From CBDCFT01 sp965216365 (GTDB lineage Bacteria; Pseudomonadota; Gammaproteobacteria; Arenicellales; CBDCFT01), in contig CBDCFT010000070.1 in the NCBI GenBank assembly GCA_965216365.1, forward strand, positions 62,001 through 126,000: a stretch of 64,000 nt of DNA, given 5' to 3'. The notes under the pieces were generated by a model. That model did no database searches. It worked only from the letters and a program-made list of their open reading frames with translations, and was not told the DNA's origin. A program made the position numbers and the translations under genes. Positions 1 to 10,369 of this stretch are shown in pieces. Every line of letters starts with the position of its first letter. Within the stretch, counting starts at the first letter, position 1.

Positions 1-687
1 GTGTACAACCTCTCCCTCTTTATACTTCACTAGGGACGCTGGTGGTTTAATCGGTTTCTCGATTAACCCACCTAGCAACTTTGCCGCCCATTTGAAAGCT
101 GCTGGACCATGCTCACCAGCGTAGAGCTTCACTTCAAATGTGTCGTTTGACCAACTGCCTCCCTTTTCTGAAATCAATTGAAATTTTTCCGCTATGTTGA
201 AATCAACCGGTCTGTTTCGATATTGATTGAATCCAGCGGCTATCCATTTCGTGGAGGATGACCCTATTAAATCGGCATCCGTCAGAGTAGCCACTAATGG
301 CGCATCCATCGCATGATCAAAATGAGAATGCGACACGATAATCGCATCTAAAGCGTCCGGTACGTTTGCAATTGCAAGTGCCTTTTTTATTTCTTCCAAG
401 GAGGGCGCTTTACCAAGAATCGACCTGAGCAAGCATGCGCGTGTAAAGAACCCATCCACAAGAATGGAATGGTGCCCGTCTGAAATCAAGACATTTGTAT
501 TTCCTAACAGCGCCACTGTCAGATTGGTCTCCACCAGTGGATTGTGGTGCGTAATATCGGTGTATGGGTCCGGTAATTTTTGCGGTGGGAAATTGATAAC
601 GGCGCAACTAGTCGATAAAAGCACAACTGCAACAGAAACTGGGAACGATATTCCCGGACCAAGTGAAATAAACCGGTTCACTACCAC
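1..687 (-). CDS. MBL-fold metallo-hydrolase, exported, 3' end outside window
   Basis: A continuous minus-strand frame of about 229 codons runs off the left edge of the window. The metal-binding signature HSHFDH lies near residue 119, followed by AMDAP, which is typical of metallo-beta-lactamase-fold hydrolases (lactonases, esterases, phosphodiesterases and relatives). A hydrophobic stretch near the N-terminus ending in LLSTSCA looks like an export or lipoprotein signal, although the residues before the Cys are not a perfect lipobox. The likely start is GTG at 687 or 681; there is no strong ribosome site. The substrate cannot be told. The C-terminal metal ligands lie outside the window, so completeness is unknown. 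Confidence 0.75.
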   Translation of the reverse strand, partial: MVVNRFISLGPGISFPVSVAVVLLSTSCAVINFPPQKLPDPYTDITHHNPLVETNLTVALLGNTNVLISDGHHSILVDGFFTRACLLRSILGKAPSLEEIKKALAIANVPDALDAIIVSHSHFDHAMDAPLVATLTDADLIGSSSTKWIAAGFNQYRNRPVDFNIAEKFQLISEKGGSWSNDTFEVKLYAGEHGPAAFKWAAKLLGGLIEKPIKPPASLVKYKEGEVVH

Positions 688-754
688 TGAATCTTAAACA
701 TTGCCGATAAGGCATACGTGACAAATGAGCATCCGTGTAATTTCAATTGTTCCG

Positions 755-2000
755 TTAGTTTATTGATATCGATTTGCACTTGTTAAATGACGACTTTTTT
801 CTTTGCTCTTTAAAATGCATGTTGAACAATAATTGGGCGCAAGCTTCTGCTTTGCCTAACGTTGTGAAACCATTGAAATCTTTAAACCGGTGTTCTGACA
901 AGCGATGGTTTACGTAATACACGTCGTTACAATCAGTTTTCTTTCTTTTTTCATTACAACGTAACAATCCTTTTTGGATGTTAAATCCAAGAAATGGAAC
1001 GCCATCCCTGTGTACGTTGAACAATTCAGGAAATGATGATCGAATTACTGGTTTTAAGAAATGTTTTTTTCTCGTATGGAGATCTTGCCGGTAGCGTCCC
1101 ATCACGACGAACAAATTCTCCTAATTGTTCGTACCAAAATCGGATGTCATTAAAATACCGCGCAACGGCATGTCCACCCTTAGCTTCCTGTGAGGACTTT
1201 TTGGGGAAAATAAACCGTACAGCACCCCGAATCCTGAATCATACGACCCCGACGTGCTAAGGTCACAGACTTCCATGCGTTGACGGGTATATGTAGCAAG
1301 CTTGTTATGCCTAAGCTAGGAATCATATCCAGTTCCCTAGAGAATAAAACGTGCACCGTTGTTTGGTATGTCATCCGTCAACATATGGGGTGCGCCAAGA
1401 TGCAGAATTTGATTTATATAAATCTTACCAATTTCTGCAGCTTTTTGGGCTTGGGTACAGCCGTTACTATGACAATAAACTCTATCGAAAGATTGCCCAC
1501 CTAAAGGTTTAAATCTAGCTTCGGGGGGGTCAGACGGGCCAAACAAAGTCTCCTTGGAAACTCGCCATATCTCTTTGACCACTCCTCTGCGTCCCGGCAA
1601 GTAGATAATTGTTCCTTTCGGAAAAGGTTTTCCTGAGATTGGTTCAACGAGCAGTGCTTTTGCGTAATCGTTCATCGGTTGTTTTGTCCAATGATCATAA
1701 TGATCGATGTCTTGCCCAATGATCGCGCACTTACGTTCTCCATGACGGTCGTAACAATCTTTGAGGTTGTCTTTGGCCTCAATCCCTAAATGGATAAGAA
1801 ACCGACAATATGTGTTGCCTGTGCCTAAAAATATTGCGAATTTCTGATTTTCTTTGGATACGGAGGCACCCAATGTTCTCCATCATTTGCTCTCGAAGCG
1901 ATTGTTGCTCACTAACTCGAGCTATCGAGCATCCAGAAACAATTGCACACACGCCTAGGAAGCAATATAACATTAGCCCCTTCTTTAATTGGGAAATCAT
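755..2000 (-). CDS. Lipoprotein with serine-hydrolase-like motif, broken by frameshifts
   Basis: The start ATG at 2000 follows a GGAAG-like ribosome site and opens a signal peptide ending in IVSGC, a good lipobox. Near 1875 the frame shifts by one base into a 170-residue stretch ending at 1337. This contains CHSNG, which resembles a serine-hydrolase nucleophile elbow (the first position is Cys, not Gly), then LGAPHML. Further coding-like sequence continues in other frames: DMIPSLGI near 1320, an aromatic-rich stretch near 1110, and a Lys-rich tail to 755. A shift at the seven-base T run near 1070 would join the last two. I infer one secreted alpha/beta-hydrolase-like protein of roughly 410 residues. 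The family is not firmly recognised, and the last third may be a different gene. Confidence 0.45.
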
Positions 2001-2106
2001 GGCCGCTTCCTAGTCGTCGGTATTAGTAATCTACAATGTAGAATTTTGTCCATAGGGCTTTACCTACAAGCATTGAAATTTCGCTGAGGGTGGTGACGTC
2101 GAATGA

Positions 2107-3530
2107 TTATTGCCTGTCTACTGTTTTAAAGGGACTAGGATCCGCTCCCTTTACGGCTTCATATGCTTTCTTAAAGTCTTGCTCGAACCGTTGCGCTTTC
2201 GTCTGTGTCGATGGAAGCGACGAAACAAGACCCGTTTGACGCAACGCCGCGTCAATATTAGTGATGATGTAAGCGCTCACTTCATCGTTGAATATGTCGC
2301 TATGCCCTTCATGAATTCTTTGGGAGTGTAAACAAACTGCACTGGGTCTTCGCCACTGCAGTCAAATTTTGGCGCGTTGTCATCTCCGAGTTGTCGACGG
2401 CCGCCGTTACACAACTCGTTGAAGGACCAGGGATAATCCTCCGAAGTATTGTCAAAGATCATTTCCCGCGTATGAAACGTAGATAATTGCCGACCGTCGT
2501 CCTATCTAAGGTACGTTCATGTAGGTATTTCAACGCCTCTGGATTCTCTTCCGCTTTGAGGTAGGACCGAGACAATTGGTCTTGATTCCAGGTAATGACC
2601 GTCCCCAGCCATTGGCCCCAGGGAAACAGACGATGCGTCGCTCTGTCCGCCTCGGTGCTGAGCACCCGCAAGAGATTGGGGGTGGTCCCATTCCATTTCC
2701 CTGGTGCTTGATGATGGCTTCTTTGACACGCAGCATCTCATTGGCCTCAATCGCTGGATTGATAAGCACTAACGCATCAGCCACCGAGGAGCCGACCGGT
2801 AGGGTCCCATTGTTCTTAGCCAGCGATTTGACCCGATCTAAGATCAATTCGCTATAGGCACTCAACAATATAGCGCCGCCAAAACTGTGGCCAACAACCA
2901 CCAGAACATTCTTTTTCTTCGCAGCATCATAGCTTTCTGAGGTCAAGCAGAATGTCCGTCACACCGCCTTTGCCTATCTTCTGTGCGACGGCCTTACGAT
3001 CCCAAAAAGTCAATTCCTTGAGCAGCGGTAATGACAATGAAGTCCCGCGCCAACCGATATAGACGCCGACGACATGCCGGCCCAAAATCGATGTGTTGTC
3101 TTTTACAAACAGGGCTAGGCGATTACGAAATGCTTGGACGTTGTCGTTGCGGGTACTGGCATTGTTTTTCCAGCCATGAATAAAAACAATGGTAATGACA
3201 CCCTCGTCACCGGCGGCGTACTCGTTGATTCGATCTAGGACAAAGTCGGTGCGCTCGGTATCAAAGACATTGCCACGCTCTGTGAATTCGATGTAATTGA
3301 TTTCGAATAACTTGTTGCCGGTTTCGTCTTGAAATACTTCCACCAGTGCTTTAGCACAGGGGGTCTTTGGGTTCGCACTGATCAGGCCCAGAGCCCGGTG
3401 TGTAGACAACTTCCCTTTGTTCCGAAGTTGCAGTTCGCCACGGTTCGTTTCTGACACAACCGTTCAGCATCAACGATGTTATTAGCAAAAAGCCGATGAC
3501 ACCACAAGACAGACGATCATTTTCAGTCAT
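2107..3530 (-). CDS. Alpha/beta hydrolase lipoprotein, broken by frameshifts
   Basis: ATG at 3530 has a very strong AGGAGG ribosome site and a lipoprotein signal ending in LMLNGC. Pieces in successive frames read as one esterase/lipase-like protein of about 470 residues. VFIHGWKNNA is the oxyanion-hole region near 3190. VVVGHSFGGA is the nucleophile elbow near 2910. GHSDIFNDEV near 2270 is a likely catalytic-His segment, and the stop is TAA at 2107. At least four frame changes (near 3440, 2940, 2680 and 2460, with another near 2290) interrupt it. The HGW...NN motif is typical of DUF900-like hydrolases. Its arrangement parallels the upstream lipoprotein hydrolase, so the two may be distant paralogues. 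Substrate unknown. Confidence 0.6.
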
Positions 3531-3801
3531 CGCAACCTCCTCCTGAGTAGCGAGCACAACCTACCTTTCGGCAAGTGCGTAAAACAAGCACGATATACGG
3601 TTACACTATCTATATCAAGTACGTGTCAAAAAAGCTGTGAGAAATATCACAATTAGGGAATTTGCGATAAACACAACTATTAAGTTGTTTGCGATCAGAG
3701 TGTTGTGATGTTCGCACGTCCTCTAGTACTGTATTTTTTCCGCAAAAAGCTTATACTGAATATCGCTAAGTACTATTGGCATACTGCTAAAGGAGTGGAC
3801 A

Positions 3802-4687
3802 ATGACAGATGGATTGATACTTAGGAAAAACATCCGTAATTTATCCCCCGATCAACTAAACAATACGCGCGCCGCGTATCGGCATTTCATGTCGATCACC
3901 GATAATCGTGGCTATGGCTTTATCGCTGATCATCATGGAGCCACAGGATTTTGGTGCTGGCACCACCAAGAATTTCGGCAAAGTAATTTTGGAGTGCGTC
4001 TATTCTTACCTTGGCACAGGCGTATCTGTATACGTTCGAACAAGCGCTACTGGATGCCGCGGATACAGTGGGAGCTGGAGAAGTCGGATTGCCTTGGTGG
4101 GATTGGCGGTCCGATCAATCTCGGCAGGATGGTGTGCCAGATGCCTTCAGCGATGAACTCGATATCAACGAAACGACACCCCCTTTTGGCATTTCATATG
4201 GACGTTCCTAGTGCTGGTATCGACCGGGCAACACGTCGATTTCCGATGGAGCCCGAAGATCTAACCGAAGAGAATGCAGTCAGTGACTTACTGGCACTGG
4301 GTGATCTGGACGACTTCAATGACGAACTAGAAAATGTCCATGATGGAATTCACGGTTGGGTGGGAGGATTTAAACGCAACGCCCAGGGCAACCCGTCGAT
4401 GAAAACGATGATGTAATTACCAATCCGAACGCGAATATCGATCGAATTGTGTTCGGCGACATGGGTAGCGTCGCGACGGCCGCCTACGATCCCATTTTTT
4501 GGTCACACCACGCGATGATCGATAGGATTTGGCGCCTGTGGCAATTGGACAATGGCACCACAACGGGTTTTCCTGCTTCGCTTCAGTCTTTCACATTAGC
4601 GCCATTTGAGCTGACCGTGGGTGATGTGCTGATGTTCGCAATTTAGGATACGACTACGCCGGAGCAGAAGTGGAGGTGAACATATGA
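3802..4687 (+). CDS. Tyrosinase-family copper oxidase, frameshifted
   Basis: The start has the ribosome site AAAGGAG. Copper-A features are HHGATGFWCWHH and LFLPWHR; LPWWDW follows. Copper-B features are the histidines in HDGIHGWVGG and DPIFWSHHAMIDRIW. These are the type-3 copper signatures of tyrosinase/catechol-oxidase enzymes, which hydroxylate phenols and oxidise diphenols to quinones. Four single-base frame changes (near 4015, 4200, 4400 and 4635) split the frame, yet every catalytic segment is preserved, so the gene is probably functional in the organism. The corrected protein is about 295 residues and stops at the TGA overlapping the next ATG. No export signal is visible. Confidence 0.8.
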
Positions 4688-5102
4688 TTACGAAAAGTTT
4701 GCTTAAAGCAAAAACAAAGAGTTCAAGGATATTCCAACTCGATATCGACAGCTTCGAGAACAAATTCAATCGAGCGGATCTTAACTTTTACGGTGTTGAT
4801 CATAGTGGATATAGTTACGAGGCACGTATATTCTTTAACAACCCGAAGGCAACGGCAAAACGACTAAGACCGCCCGAAATGGCTATGCCGGCAGTTTCCA
4901 CGTGTTCGGTCATGGCGGTTGCTTTGGCGGTGCTGGCCACTGCGATATCAAAAAGCAACGCCGCCCGTTTGATCACCGGCGAGCACATCCACTCATGCCA
5001 GCCTTCAAGAAAGTCATCGTTACCGACCGATTGCGTACAGTATGCAAGCGCAGTAAGAAGCTAAAGATAACCGTTGTTCCAGTACCTCACAGGGGGTTCT
5101 GA
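4684..5102 (+). CDS. Tyrosinase-associated Cys/His-rich partner protein, frameshifted
   Basis: Its ATG overlaps the tyrosinase stop (ATGA), so translation is probably coupled. The first part (LDIDSFENKF, NFYGVDHSGYSYEARIFFN) and, after a one-base shift near 4865, GYAGSFHVFGHGG, CFGGAGHCD and RRPFDHRRAHPLMP resemble the C-terminal region found fused to the catalytic domain in some bacterial tyrosinase-like proteins. The conserved Cys and His residues could help load copper or shield the active site, as caddie proteins do for other tyrosinases; this is inference. The corrected length is about 140 residues. No signal peptide is seen. Confidence 0.6.
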
Positions 5103-5196
5103 TCGCTGTAAATCAAAAACGCTTCTCGAATTCGATCGAATGAGTCTAGTGACTTACGAGTAACACCTTGCTATTGCTGTAGATTAAATTTAAACG

Positions 5197-5816
5197 ATGC
5201 GATGGTGGATTCGGTGGTCACTCGTCACATGCATATTGGGATCGTGTTCACTCCTGGCCGGAGAGCCATTTGAGATGAAGGTTGTTTCAGTAAACAATCA
5301 GAATTACCGTCTTGTCGACTTTGAACACTTATCAGCGGCAATGTCGGGCGGCGTTGCGTTGCATGAAGAAGATTTTCAAGGTTGGGGGATCGTTTTCGCA
5401 ATTTGTTGGAGCTTTATCAGGACGACTAACCGAACGATCCACCAACTTGTATGATCCTAGCGCTGGGACAAAAACCAAACTATCCATCGAGTTAACGGCA
5501 GAGCAACTTGAACAGCTAGCAAAATGTGACCAAGCGACGACATTTTGTCTCGTATCTGTGTTAGCGGTGTTAGAACAACAGCGGCTTTCTGATGATCACC
5601 ACTCTACGCGTAGAGAAACTCATCTTAGAAGACTACGTGTATGAACGGTATCAAAGCTTCCAACCAAAATTTGATCCGGCAGAAATTCTTTCAACCCACT
5701 TCCCCGTTACTAGAAACCGTAATTTGCAGCGCTCAATTGATGATCCCACTTGTGGTTTCCTAGACGATTCTTGTCAAGGTTTGTACTTTGAAAACACTCG
5801 TCACAAATTGTTGTAA
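5197..5816 (+). CDS. Secreted protein of unknown function, frameshifted
   Basis: The N-terminus (MRWWIRWSLVTCILGSCSL, then LAGEPF) is a clear signal peptide, possibly of lipoprotein type. The reading continues in a second frame from about 5385 (SFSQFVGALSGRLTERSTN) and a third from about 5590 (ITTLRVEKLILEDYVYERYQ) to a stop at 5816. Corrected length is about 205 residues. I do not recognise the family. The region in the second frame (KLSIELTAEQLEQLAKCDQA) has normal amphipathic, protein-like composition. The 3' end overlaps the opposite-strand gene by about 100 bases, so one of the two ends may be misplaced by an indel. Confidence 0.4.
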
Positions 5817-6212
5817 GCGTTAGGCTTTCGAGCCAGGGAACCGCGTTGGTTTGATAAACCTTAAGTGCGTATTTCGCGCTTTCCTCGATTTTCGCCTTTG
5901 TTCCATTTGGAAACGTACCTTCGCCTTTGTAGTCGAGCCTGTGGCCGAGTATCAAGCTGGAGTCTTTGAGTGACACACAACTTGCTCTCGGCCAGAGATC
6001 TGGGATAAAAACACCATAATTGATGTAAAAAAAAATGGATTGCCGTAGGAAGAGGTTTGCAGGTTGAACATTTCGTAGCAACCGTTTCGTGGTTTGGTAT
6101 ATACGATTCCGGTTATTTGGTCATAGCCGAGCGCTTTAGCCATTTCTCGGAACCGCGATTTAGCAGCGGATGAGAAGCTTTTGTAATCGTGGGTTATTTC
6201 TCTATTGTCCAC
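5710..6212 (-). CDS. DUF4304-like protein, frameshifted
   Basis: The frame from ATG 6212 reads KSFSSAAKSRFREMAKALGY, then IVYTKPRNGCYEMFNLQTS. It shifts at a run of nine A bases (about 6028-6036) and continues as NYGVFIPDLWP, SCVSLKDSSLILGHRLDY and ESAKYALKVYQTNAVPWL. The order of NLQ.S, N.GV..P.L and a late amphipathic helix fits the DUF4304 family, whose function is unknown. Corrected length is about 165 residues. The C-terminal end is uncertain because it overlaps the convergent secreted-protein gene. Confidence 0.5.
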
Positions 6213-6221
6213 GTCAAAAGA

Positions 6222-6986
6222 CTATTGCTTATGCGACCAATTCAGGTTGCGGTAATCAAACCCCGATTCGATGGTTGGTTTCATGACGCGAAAGTAAGGG
6301 GAAATGTCAAAATCTCGGGGGGAGAACAGACTGTAGTGACGAATATGTAATATCTCCGCTTCGGTGTAACCGTAATCTTCGATACGCGTGGTTCTTTCGA
6401 TGGTGGGAAGGATGGGATAGTGTACCGATTGAAAGGCCTGGGCTATCAAGGTCGAGCAAATGGCGCGGGACGGGTCGCCACTGCCCAGCGCGATCAAGCG
6501 CCGCCTCCATTGCACGGGTACAGGTGGGTGTCGGCATCAGGTAGCGCATTAAATCGGTGACGTTTTTCAAATCATAGGATTTTACCAAGGCTGTCGATCA
6601 TATATTTCACAACGGACTGTTCGTCTTGTTGGTCAAGGTCGACAGCACGGCAAATGCGTGTATTGAAGTTTTTGTATTTGGACAACGGCACGCCGATGAC
6701 GCCTTGTTTCAAGTCCGCTTCGATCAGATGACAGGGTTCGCCGCCAGCATCGTAGTTTGGTATTTCTCCAACAAACATGGCGGTATGTGACCAGGTGGAC
6801 TGCGTCAGATATTTAATAGCCGTGCTGATGCGGGTGTTGCCTTCGACTAACAATATATCCGCGGGCCGTAACGTCGACGCCAGGGTCGAGACATTGTGTA
6901 CTGAAAACGGGCGATAGCGTTTTGATCGGAGCGGTTAAGTAGTTAGCCAGCCAACGGCCCAGCCAGAGTTTCACGCCACCAAACAT
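6222..6986 (-). CDS. YiiX-like permuted NlpC/P60-fold cysteine hydrolase, frameshifted
   Basis: The best start is ATG at 6986 (MFGGVKLWLGRWLANYL). A frame change near 6895 leads to RPADILLVEGN and STWSHTAMFVG with the catalytic His, then HLIEADL with the acidic residue. After two more shifts (near 6590 and 6500) come SRAICSTLIAQAF with the likely nucleophilic Cys and a closing FSPRDFDISPYFRV. His, acid, Cys in this order is characteristic of the circularly permuted papain-fold family that includes YiiX/YebB (DUF830); members are proposed amidases or lipid-linked hydrolases. The substrate is not known. It sits between DUF4304-like and OmpA-like genes on the same strand. Confidence 0.65.
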
Positions 6987-7001
6987 GGTTGTCTAAACCG
7001 G

Positions 7002-8886
7002 TTACGAATTTCCCTGGTTTAAAACAGCAAGTTCGATACGCCGGTTAGTGGCTCGACCCGACTCAGTTGTGTTGTCTGCAATCGGTTTGCTTTCGCCGTA
7101 GCCTTTGGCTTTAAGTTGTGTCTTCCGCGCACCGTTGTTGATTAAGGTAATGCACTACACTGTCAGCGCGTTGTTGACTGAGTTTTTTATTATAATTCTC
7201 ACTGCCTTGAGAATCGGTATGTCCGCCGACCTCAATGATTGCAGATTGATATTTGCCAAGTAGTTCGCTGAGCAGATCGAGTATGGTCTTACTTTCCGCG
7301 GTGAGTTCGGTACTGTTGGGTGAAAATTGAATCCTGTCTACTGCTATTTCGGCAAGACCACTGCGTAGTTTTTCATGATCGGTTGTCGATAGCTTCGTGT
7401 CCGCGACCGCTTCAGTTTCGGGTAGCGCCGGTTGTAATTGCGAATCCTGTTGATCAGATTGTTGCTTAGTGTCGTTGCCACTCGCACCCGATGACTTTTT
7501 ACCGCCTTCAAGTCCACTGGACTCAACAATGCGAACGTTGTCCGTTGCCGATGGTTGCATAGCAGCCAGTTTCTTCGGCGCTAAACAAAGTAACAGCGCT
7601 GACGTTCACTTCGTCCCTGGTTGGCCGATAATTGCAGATTTTTAATATTTTTCAGGTCGTAAATTTTATCTACCGCTTCCTGTAGCCAGGCCGGGTCGGC
7701 GACATCTTTCGCAACGGTCAAATTATTGGTCACTTTATCTGGGCCGAACGCAGAGTCGCTGGGCGGCCAATAAGTCTCGTTCCATGACCTTGTCCGGAAT
7801 AACGCCTGACAGGACTGCCATTCCGTTTTGCACACGCAAGTCGAAATTCGATTGCTTTGCCGGTTCTACGACAACTAATTGATTATCAATATCGACCGGT
7901 TCACTAAATGCATTGTTTGCCAGGGTTTGCAGTTCGTTTTTTTTGTCGATCGCTTTTGACTTCGCCGCTTAATGCGATCAGTGAATTGTTGATTTCAAAT
8001 CCCGCGGGGTCTGCGACGGACAACGAGTCAATTATGCTTACAGCTTGTTCAATCCAGCCAGGCTCTGAAACATTACTGCTGATCGACAACTCGAACTGCA
8101 CTTTCGTTGCCGGTAATTTTTCTTTGACCACAGTCACGATCCGGTCAACCATCGCCTGATTGGGCAATACGCCTCGCAGGGGTAACATCCACCCCCTCGC
8201 GTTGGTAAACCAGACGGGCGGAATCCGTCGGTGCCGGCATACTGACTTGATAGTTGACGTTGTACTCGCCGCCGAACACCGTTTGTAATGCAAGACTGAC
8301 CGAATCGCGTTTTGAACGATCGCGCACAATGCCGTTTATATTAATTTCGTTACCGTCGATGCTGAATGTAAGCGGTTCCAGCGCGGTCAGTTCCGGCGCC
8401 AGTTTTTCAAAATGGGTCAACCACTCCGGCGTGATCGTGCTCGCGTCGACCTGCAATTGATTATCTATATTGTCAAAACGCTTGCTGAGCAAACCAACGA
8501 TATAATCGACGGACTCTTGATCGGGTAGCGTACCGGCTACCAGCAAAGGTCCCGGCGAAGCCACGCATCGTTAGTGTCGGCAACGCGGTGCGCTGCAGGG
8601 TCAGGCCATCGACTACCGTTTTGATATCCGGCAGTGCTTGCAAGTCATCGAGTAACTTTGCGCGCATCGCCTGGTTTTCGATTTCGCCGGACAGGGTAAT
8701 TTGATTATTTAGTATCTCGATATTCTCCATGCTCAACCCGGCGTCAGTGACGACAGATTGCACCTGGGTCATAAATCTGCTCGCTTGTATGCGTGTGTTA
8801 AGCCAGAAGCCAAACGCAATTAACAAAACAACACCGATGATAATCAGTGTTCTATAACGGCGTATGCCGTGTTGAATTGCGTTCAC
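7002..8886 (-). CDS. BON-domain / OmpA-C peptidoglycan-binding envelope protein, frameshifted
   Basis: GTG at 8886 shares bases with the TGA stop of the upstream thrC (GTGA), so translation is coupled. The N-terminus has one membrane segment (TLIIIGVVLLIAFGFWL). BON-like repeats follow (ENIEILNNQITLSGEI, then a repeat with DGNEININGIV, then one with NNSLIALSGEV), then a low-complexity Gln/Ser/Asp linker. The C-terminus is an OmpA domain (IEVGGHTDSQGSENYNKKLS, NNGARKTQLKAKGYGESKPI, ATNRRIEL), which binds peptidoglycan. At least four indels split it (near 8560, 8200, 7850, 7570 and 7140). Corrected length is about 625 residues. The layout recalls mycobacterial ArfA-like BON/OmpA proteins, but the role here is unknown. 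Confidence 0.7.
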
Positions 8887-10276
8887 AGACTTTTGCTCCG
8901 GATAAATTCTTTTAAATCGTCAATACTGTTCGGTAAAACCTGATACTGCTCATCGCTGGCGAGTAACTTTTTCATTCTCCCAGGTAAAGCAGCCGAAGTG
9001 CTGACAGCCGCCTGTATAGCCTGCGGGAATTTCCCCGGGTGGGCAGTGGCGAGTGAAACGATGGGCGAAGATACGACATTGTTTGTTTGATTTGCTGCTG
9101 CCACCCCGATTACGCTGTGCGGGTCGAGCAGTTCGCCGGTTTGTTGGTAAATATCCTCTATCCATCGAATAGTTTCCTTATCGTCGAAACGGTGTGCGTC
9201 AAAGTCGCTGCGGAATTGTGCAAAACGAGTTTGATCGATCTCAAATTCACCACGATCTTTAAATTGGTTGCATTAGAGTCACAACATCCTCAGCACTTCG
9301 TTCATACAATTCAAATAATAGCCTTTCAAAGTTACTCGAAACCTGAATATCCATGCTGGGCGAGTAAGTCGGTGTTACTTGGTCCGATTGCATACGTCCG
9401 TCGTGACAAAACCGGGTCAAAATATCGTTGCAGTTGGATGCGATAATCAGCCGGTCGATGGGCAGGCCCATTTGTTTAGCTGCATAACCGGCGAAAATAT
9501 TGCCGAAGTTTCCGGTTGGAACTGCAAAACTCACCGGCCGCTGCGGTACGCCTAAAGCCGACGCTGCATAAAAATAATATATGCATTGTGCAGCCACGCG
9601 TGCCCAGTTAATTGAGTTGACCGCTGAAAAATTTAACTCTTCACGCATTTTCTGATTGCTAAACAGGGTTTTTACCAGGCTTTGACAATCATCAAATGTC
9701 CCGGTCGATGGCAATATTATGTATGTTGGGTGCATCCACGGTGGTCATTTGCCGGCGCTGGATGTCCGACACACGTTCATGGGGATGCAGCATAAAAACG
9801 ACAGCGGATTGATTGTGTCGCAGGGCTTCGACTGCAGCCGCGCCGGTATCGCCGGAAGTGGCGCCGATAATGGTGACGCGTTCTCCGCGACGATTCAATT
9901 CATATTCGAACAAACCCGCCAGCAACTGCATGGCAAAGTCTTTGAAGGCCAGCGTCGGGCCATGAAACAACTCCAATACCCAGAGGTTGTGTTGCAGTTG
10001 TTTTAACGGTGCGACAGCAGAGTGATCGAAACGCGAGTAGGTGGCATTGATAATGGCTTCGAGATCGTCATCCGCAATTTCGTCATCAATAAAAGGTTTG
10101 ATAATACGCAAGGCAAGCTCGGAATAACTCAGACGGCCAAACTCGACGAGTTCCTTGTTTGAGAACTTCGGCCAGGCCTCAGGTACATACAAACCGCCGT
10201 CCGTCGCCAGGCCGGCCAGCAATACGTCGGAGAAACCAAGAACGGGCGCCTGGCCACGGGTACTGATATAGCGCAC
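8883..10276 (-). CDS. thrC: Threonine synthase, frameshifted
   Basis: PLP enzyme converting O-phosphohomoserine to threonine. The N-terminus MRYISTRGQ and GLATDGGLYVPE is typical of the long proteobacterial form. The PLP lysine is Lys112 in HGPTLAFKDFA, and ATSGDTGAAAVEAL is the phosphate-binding loop. After a one-base insertion near 9700 the frame continues with VPTGNFGNIFAGY. After another insertion near 9265 it continues with DPHSVIGVAAA and VSLATAHPGKFP to a stop at 8883. Both breaks are mended by dropping one base, giving about 464 residues, the usual family length. Loss of a core biosynthetic gene is unlikely, so I regard both breaks as sequence errors. Confidence 0.9.
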
Positions 10277-10369
10277 GATTTAGTCCAGATGAATCAAGAA
10301 ACGGTAATTGTCGTTCGCTGGCAGAAAAAAGGCTAGGCTTTGTGTTTCAAATTCACAATAAAAACTGGT

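Noticed and set aside
755..1114. Possible reverse transcriptase fragment (FVVMG and GVPFLGF resemble RT and DGR motifs)
   Set aside because: The YADD catalytic residues are absent upstream (a stop lies four codons before FVV), no template/variable repeat pair was seen, and the segment can be joined to the upstream lipoprotein by one homopolymer correction.
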